Source of the DNA: Candidatus Pacearchaeota archaeon
GTDB taxonomy: Archaea; Nanobdellota; Nanobdellia; Pacearchaeales; GW2011-AR1
Direction of reading: 5' to 3'
Length of the DNA: 10,687 nt
Assembly: GCA_016186375.1 (NCBI GenBank)
Contig: JACPLS010000033.1
Span: 1 to 10,687, forward strand
The notes under the pieces were generated by a model. It searched no databases. It worked only from the letters and a program-made list of their open reading frames with translations, and was not told the origin of the DNA. The position numbers and the translations under genes are program-made. Of this stretch, positions 7,312 to 10,687 are shown one piece after another (positions within the stretch are counted from its first letter, which is position 1; the number at the start of each line of letters is the position of its first letter).

Positions 7312-8067
7312 ATGGATAATCAAATAGAACTTGAAGTTCAAAGAGGAAGAACATGGCTCACAACAAAATACAACAATGTTTTAGTAAAATTCGCTTATCC
7401 TCCAGTTCAAGGAACGCAACAAGAATGCTTTACAGCTATTAATCATGATACGGAGCTAAGACCAGCAGAAGGTCTTGAATTAGCTCTTTTAACATATGGA
7501 GCATATAATGGAAAAGAGTCAGAATGGCAAGATGTCAGAAAAGATTGTTTTCAAGGTGGTTATACAAGAGTTTCAGTAAGAAATTTATGGATTCCTAAAA
7601 AAACATTTAGTTTTGACCCTTCACTCTCTGGAGTTTTAGTTGAAAACGATCTTCAGGGAGAATGTTTCATAAATAAAATGCAAGTTCCGGATCTTTCTAA
7701 TAGTGATGTGTGGGTCCAAAATGAAGAAGGAGTGTATGTTAGTAAAAATGAAAATTCAAAGTTCATTCCAGAAAGCAAACACAAATTAGGAGAACATACA
7801 AAAGACACTTTCGCTAAGGATAACTATGCACAAACAAAATTAACACCAGAAGGAGCAGAACTTTTTGCAAAAACAGCTTTTGATAAAGGAAAGAAACTTT
7901 GGATATACGGTGTCGATATTAATTCAATTTCTTCACCTGTTCAATGGGCCTCCGTGTTGGGCGAGGACAGTTACAGATTGGGCATTGGCGTCTGGGTCGA
8001 CAACAGGTACTATCGTGCTTTTGGGGTGTTTTCAAAGACTGGCGAAGCCAGTCCGAAAAAAATTTAA
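7312..8067 (+). CDS. Unrecognised protein, candidate DGR-type variable protein
   Basis: 251-residue protein without signal peptide or membrane segment, likely cytosolic. I do not recognise a named family. Its layout recalls variable proteins I remember from CPR and DPANN genomes: a P-A-E-G segment (residues 48-51), an R-N-L-W-I-P stretch (about 92-97), an E-G-A-E-L-F-A-K helix (about 183-190), then an aromatic strand (K-L-W-I-Y) leading to a C-terminus of W, D, N, R, Y and G ending in A-F-G-V. That recollection is unverified. Codon use changes abruptly near residue 208: before it codons are A/T-ending, after it they are mostly G/C-ending (GCC TCC GTG TTG GGC GAG GAC). The aromatic and Asn/Asp/Ser/Tyr/Arg-rich end suits a C-type-lectin-like ligand-binding fold, which is typical of diversity-generating retroelement targets. 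It has its own promoter, and both neighbours are separately transcribed. Confidence 0.6.
   Translation: MDNQIELEVQRGRTWLTTKYNNVLVKFAYPPVQGTQQECFTAINHDTELRPAEGLELALLTYGAYNGKESEWQDVRKDCFQGGYTRVSVRNLWIPKKTFSFDPSLSGVLVENDLQGECFINKMQVPDLSNSDVWVQNEEGVYVSKNENSKFIPESKHKLGEHTKDTFAKDNYAQTKLTPEGAELFAKTAFDKGKKLWIYGVDINSISSPVQWASVLGEDSYRLGIGVWVDNRYYRAFGVFSKTGEASPKKI
7945..8036 (+). other. Candidate DGR variable region (VR)
   Basis: GC-rich, A-poor C-terminal coding block. Its adenines concentrate in two groups, 7964-7977 (codons for E218-D-S-Y-R222) and 8000-8012 (D230-N-R-Y-Y234), flanked by A-free runs at 7945-7963 and 8013-8033. Codons GAC, AGT, TAC, GAC, AAC, TAC, TAT and CGT are all forms that an AAC or AAT template codon can yield by change at adenines, as in DGR mutagenesis. 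The A-free 3' run would be the place for the initiation-of-mutagenic-homing sequence. There is no template repeat or reverse transcriptase in this window, so the call rests on pattern only. Confidence 0.35.
8037..8053 (+). repeat. Perfect hairpin at the gene end
   Basis: GACTGGC, loop GAA, GCCAGTC: a perfect 7-bp stem that encodes T243-G-E-A-S247 and ends 11 bases before the stop codon TAA. No T run follows it, so it does not look like a terminator. Hairpins or cruciforms just after the variable region are a known element of DGR target sites. Confidence 0.7.
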
Positions 8068-8107
8068 TTGCTAGTAAAAAAATTATTTAAAATCTTTTTC
8101 CAAACAC

Positions 8108-8114
8108 TTAAATA
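8108..8114 (+). promoter_or_regulatory. TATA box of the presenilin-like gene
   Basis: TTAAATA followed by ACC, centred 26 nt before the ATG at 8137. It predicts a leaderless transcript and excludes the possible upstream TTG start at 8068, which lies before the promoter. Confidence 0.65.
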
Positions 8115-8136
8115 CCTTTTTTCCATATATGAGAAT

Positions 8137-9075
8137 ATGAAACATACATGGAAAATAACTTTTCTTTTATTAGCAATGTTTTTTATTACACAGCTAATTG
8201 GGTTAGCTGTACTGGGAGCTTATGCCCCAAAAATAAAGCAAGCTCAAGATGAGGAAGGAAACATTGTAAATATTACTGACCACAATCTTCCTTATGGCCT
8301 AGAGCCCCCTCAAGATACTGACCCAAAAATAAATCTAATTTCAATAATTATTTCTCTAATAATAGCAATAGCAGTAATTTTTATATTTATGAAATATGGT
8401 GCGGTTTTAATAATAAGATATTGGTTCTTTTTTGTTATTATTCTTGCTCTAGGTCTGACAATTAATGCTCCTCTAATAGGAATAAAATATTCATCTCTTG
8501 TTGCCCTTCTTTTCGCACTTCCTCTAGCATATTTTAAGGTTTTTAAGAGAAATATTATAGTCCACAATATAACAGAGCTTTTGATTTATCCAGGATTAGC
8601 CGCAATCTTCGTTCCTCTCTTGAGCATTTGGACAATAATCATTCTTTTGGTAATTATTTCAGTATACGACATTTATGCTGTATGGCATACAGGTTTCATG
8701 CAAAAAATGGCAAAATTCCAGATACAAGAAGTCAGAGTCTTCTCGGGATTTTTCATTCCCTATTTAGGAAAGAAAGAGCGAGATTTAATGAATAAATTTA
8801 AGCAAGCAAAAGCAAATCTTAAGTCTAAGCTTAAATCAAGAAAGATAAAAATGAGCGTTGCAATCCTAGGCGGCGGCGACGTCATATTTCCAATAATTCT
8901 ATCCGGAGTTGTTCTTCGAACTCTCGGTCTAATTCCGGCATTATTAATTTCAATTGGAGCAACTCTCGCCTTAGGTTTATTATTCTATTATTCAGAAAAA
9001 GGCAAATTTTATCCCGCCATGCCTTTCATTTCAGCAGGCTGCTTTGTCGCTCTGGCAATTGCTTATATGCTATAA
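8137..9075 (+). CDS. Presenilin/signal peptide peptidase-type intramembrane aspartyl protease
   Basis: 312-residue membrane protein of the A22 family (archaeal presenilin homologue, DUF1119-like), which cuts transmembrane helices within the membrane. Around nine hydrophobic segments can be seen: about 7-28, 65-86, 91-108, 118-134, 145-160, 163-183, 240-262, 264-286 and 293-312. The catalytic aspartates are Y177-D178 in segment 6 and G245-G-G-D248 in segment 7, the family GxGD motif. The PAL motif near the C-terminus reads P293-A-M-P, a leucine-to-methionine change. A polar loop (about 30-62) follows the first segment, and a lysine-rich cytosolic loop (about 211-238) lies between the two catalytic helices. 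The start is set by the TATA box 26 nt upstream. It stands alone in its transcription unit; likely substrates are remnant signal peptides or membrane-protein stubs, which is inference from the family. Confidence 0.88.
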   Translation: MKHTWKITFLLLAMFFITQLIGLAVLGAYAPKIKQAQDEEGNIVNITDHNLPYGLEPPQDTDPKINLISIIISLIIAIAVIFIFMKYGAVLIIRYWFFFVIILALGLTINAPLIGIKYSSLVALLFALPLAYFKVFKRNIIVHNITELLIYPGLAAIFVPLLSIWTIIILLVIISVYDIYAVWHTGFMQKMAKFQIQEVRVFSGFFIPYLGKKERDLMNKFKQAKANLKSKLKSRKIKMSVAILGGGDVIFPIILSGVVLRTLGLIPALLISIGATLALGLLFYYSEKGKFYPAMPFISAGCFVALAIAYML

Positions 9076-9105
9076 TCCTCTTCAATTACATCTCTTTGGC
9101 TTTCC
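9076..9105. terminator. Short pyrimidine-rich gap between convergent genes
   Basis: Thirty bases separate the presenilin-like stop from the stop of the minus-strand gene. The plus strand is rich in C/T tracts (TCCTCTTC, TCTCTTT, CTTTCC), which could support U-rich termination of the plus transcript. No hairpin is evident. Confidence 0.3.
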
Positions 9106-10404
9106 TTAATTATTTAATCCAGCTATTAATCTAGCATTGTCAACAAATCCAATTGGAGTCCATAATCCTTTTAATAAAGTACTATCAATTATGTCTCTTC
9201 CTTTCTCATCATAGTTTATGCCACATTTGATAAATTCTTCTAATGCTCTATGAACGGGTCTAGCACAATATCTTAATTCACTAACAAGTTTAGGATTTAA
9301 GTTTCCGTCAGAATCAAAATTATATCTATTGCTTTGAATCCAACTTTGAACTCCACTTTTATCAATTGCTACTTCATAAATCAAGTCTGCTTTCTTTTTT
9401 AGTACAGAAGGATTATTAGGTTCACCTAAGCTTTTATTTCCTAATACAGAAATTCCATACTGAAATATTCTTTTCCTATATTCCTCTAATTGTTCTGTGT
9501 CTTTTGTTTCTTGATATATCTCAGCAAATTTGTGTTCTATACCCAATGCCCTTTGTGTCTCCTGTGATTTTTTTAAATCTTCAAGCAAGACATTTTCATA
9601 AAACTGAGCAACTGATTCTGCTGTTGAACTTGTTAATGCAGAGCGATGTGTTAAAAAATATGGCAATCCATTTGATATTGTAATAAAATAATTTAAAGCA
9701 TGTCCCATTCCTTCATGTCCATAAATCCTAATTAATTCTTTCTCTTTAACATGAAGAATTCCATCTTCTTTAGAAAAACAAATTGAAGAGATACTTATAG
9801 CAAGAGTATTAGTTAAAGAGTTAAAATAAGATCTTTCTTGAGTTGTTGGGGCTGCATTAATATCTCTTAAAAAAGCTCCTACTTTAGTTAAACCATGAAA
9901 AAATTTACCCAGTGTTTTATGATATCTTTGTATATGTGCACCTGCAAATTCTTCAACTTGTCTTCTTACACTAGGAATGTCAGATGCTAAGGGCAATTCG
10001 TATCCTTCTATATCTCTTGAATGAAATAATCTTTCAACTGCTTCTTGTGTTTTTTCTTTATTTGCCTCTAGCCAAGGCCTTAAAAAAAGAATGTCTTCTT
10101 GCGGAATTCCCAAAATATTCACTACAGTATTAAAATCATAAAGTTCTCCACTTAACCTATGTTCCAAATAAGCAGCTTCTCCATCAAGTCTTCTTTTTAG
10201 TTCAGATAGGAATAATAGGTCCAAAGTTGTCGGATTTTCAATTTTCTGAATGCTATCTGCAAAAAGCCCCATAGACTCTACTAATTTTTTTGTCTCTCTC
10301 GAGGGCGTCAGTTCATATTTATTTGAAAATTTTTCAACTCTTTCTAACTTTTTCAACAAAGTTTCAGCATCTTGAATTTTTCTTTCAGTTTCTTCTATTA
10401 TCAT
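9106..10404 (-). CDS. Putative gluzincin metallopeptidase with HEXXGH motif
   Basis: 432-residue soluble protein with no signal peptide; family not recognised. Residues H230-E-G-M-G-H235 form an HEXXGH zinc site, the spacing known from dipeptidyl peptidase III (M49). E263, in the segment T-A-E-S-V, would be the third ligand, and AESV also occurs at the DPP III third-ligand site. The distance between motif and third ligand (33 residues) is shorter than in DPP III, and the protein is much shorter than that family (about 700 residues), so orthology is unlikely. The N-terminal half is helical and charged (about 1-180, partly coiled coil), which suits a helical peptidase fold. The ATG at 10404 is preferred over a GTG at 10422 because a TATA box lies 26 nt before it and no ribosome binding site is visible. 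Substrate and role are unknown; peptidase activity is inferred from the motif. Confidence 0.6.
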   Translation of the reverse strand: MIIEETERKIQDAETLLKKLERVEKFSNKYELTPSRETKKLVESMGLFADSIQKIENPTTLDLLFLSELKRRLDGEAAYLEHRLSGELYDFNTVVNILGIPQEDILFLRPWLEANKEKTQEAVERLFHSRDIEGYELPLASDIPSVRRQVEEFAGAHIQRYHKTLGKFFHGLTKVGAFLRDINAAPTTQERSYFNSLTNTLAISISSICFSKEDGILHVKEKELIRIYGHEGMGHALNYFITISNGLPYFLTHRSALTSSTAESVAQFYENVLLEDLKKSQETQRALGIEHKFAEIYQETKDTEQLEEYRKRIFQYGISVLGNKSLGEPNNPSVLKKKADLIYEVAIDKSGVQSWIQSNRYNFDSDGNLNPKLVSELRYCARPVHRALEEFIKCGINYDEKGRDIIDSTLLKGLWTPIGFVDNARLIAGLNN

Positions 10405-10425
10405 ACATAAATCTTCCCGCACAGC

Positions 10426-10433
10426 TTTTTAAA
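10426..10433 (-). promoter_or_regulatory. TATA box of the metallopeptidase gene
   Basis: On the minus strand this reads TTTAAAAA, preceded by GG, and its centre lies 25-26 nt before the ATG at 10404. It fits the leaderless pattern of the other first genes here and supports that start codon. Confidence 0.55.
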
Positions 10434-10473
10434 CCTTTCTTGTTGTAACTTTTAAATAGCATCAAACGAAAGA

Positions 10474-10481
10474 TTTAAATA
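10474..10481 (+). promoter_or_regulatory. TATA box of the TrmB-like gene
   Basis: TTTAAATA followed by CCCC, with the purine-rich CGAAAGA in front as a candidate BRE. The centre is about 26 nt before the ATG at 10504. A second TTTAAATA at 10451-10458 lies between the two divergent promoters and has no gene at the matching distance on the plus strand. Confidence 0.7.
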
Positions 10482-10503
10482 CCCCTTATTTCATCACTAT
10501 ATC

Positions 10504-10687
10504 ATGATAATAAAAACTGATTTAGTAAAGCACATAAAAGAATACTTCAATCTTAATATTTATGAAACTAAGGTGTGGCTTGCTTTACTTTCCAAAGGCA
10601 TAGCATCTGCGAGAGAAGTTGCGGACCTTTCTGGAGTTCCTAGGTCAAGGACTTACGATGTTCTTGAATCATTAGAAAAAAGAGGGT
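10504..10687 (+). CDS. TrmB-family transcriptional regulator, N-terminal fragment
   Basis: The first 61 codons of a gene cut by the window end. The visible part is a winged helix-turn-helix domain of the archaeal TrmB type. It has the family order of a first helix with Y-E-x-K-V-W-L-A-L-L (residues 20-29), a second helix ending in S-A-R-E-V-A, and the recognition helix with S-G-V-P-R-S-R-T-Y-D-V-L (about 43-54), followed by L-E-K-R-G at the wing. TrmB-like proteins bind promoter DNA, often to control sugar transport or metabolism, but the effector domain is outside the window, so the ligand is unknown. It is divergent from the metallopeptidase gene across a 99-bp gap, so it may regulate that gene and itself. 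Confidence 0.85.
   Translation, partial: MIIKTDLVKHIKEYFNLNIYETKVWLALLSKGIASAREVADLSGVPRSRTYDVLESLEKRG

Noticed and set aside
8037..8053. Hairpin as an intrinsic terminator
   Set aside because: It lies before the stop codon and is followed by A-rich sequence on the plus strand; the minus strand has no transcript to end there and no proper T run.
7865..8074. 69-residue reading frame overlapping the end of the candidate variable-protein gene
   Set aside because: It lies in another frame of the same strand, has no promoter or ribosome binding site and exists because the GC-rich block has few stops.
8068..8136. TTG start giving a longer presenilin-like protein
   Set aside because: The start would precede the TATA box, and the added segment lies on promoter sequence.
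7247..9105. Reverse transcriptase or template repeat near the candidate variable region
   Set aside because: None of the genes shows reverse transcriptase motifs, and I could not find a second copy of the GC-rich block in the window.
10405..10422. GTG start for the metallopeptidase gene
   Set aside because: The ATG at 10404 has the right distance to the TATA box; the GTG would lie almost on the promoter.
1..10687. CRISPR array, insertion sequence, tRNA gene or toxin-antitoxin pair
   Set aside because: No spaced direct repeats, transposase motifs, cloverleaf-like segment or small paired genes were seen; the minus-strand reading frames over mre11, rad50 and aCPSF1 are shadows of the real genes.

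Overview
This AT-rich window reads as a chromosomal segment of an archaeon, most likely an uncultivated DPANN lineage of the Woesearchaeales/Pacearchaeota kind. The evidence is a set of archaeal hallmark genes: Mre11 and Rad50, a proteasome beta subunit, the KH/beta-CASP transcription-termination nuclease aCPSF1 (FttA), a presenilin-type intramembrane protease, pilin-like proteins with class III signal peptides, and a TrmB-type regulator. Archaeal TATA boxes sit almost exactly 26 nt upstream of most start codons, so most first genes appear to be transcribed without a leader. The lineage is inferred; no taxonomic marker gene is complete here.

Layout. Positions 1-110 hold the 3' part of a structured RNA, best read as SRP (7S) RNA. 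Positions 111-287 are AT-rich spacer with a promoter. Two overlapping pilin-like genes follow (288-1332), then mre11-rad50 with a 4-nt overlap (1389-4639), then psmB-aCPSF1, also overlapping (4693-7246). A single-gene unit (7312-8067) encodes an unrecognised protein with a remarkable C-terminus. Next is a presenilin-like protease (8137-9075). Convergent to it on the minus strand is a gene for a putative HEXXGH metallopeptidase (9106-10404), which is divergent from a TrmB-like gene cut off by the window end (10504 onward).

How the genes work together. Mre11-Rad50 handles DNA double-strand ends. The proteasome subunit and aCPSF1 couple protein turnover and RNA 3'-end formation/termination in one transcription unit, an arrangement known from other archaea. 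The pilin-like pair, the presenilin homologue and the SRP RNA belong to membrane and surface biology.

The best candidate for something new is the gene at 7312-8067. Its last ~125 nt are GC-rich and A-poor inside an A-rich genome. The remaining adenines are concentrated in two codon clusters, and a perfect 7-bp hairpin lies at the stop codon. This resembles the variable region of a diversity-generating retroelement (DGR) target gene. No reverse transcriptase or template repeat is in the window, so this remains a hypothesis.
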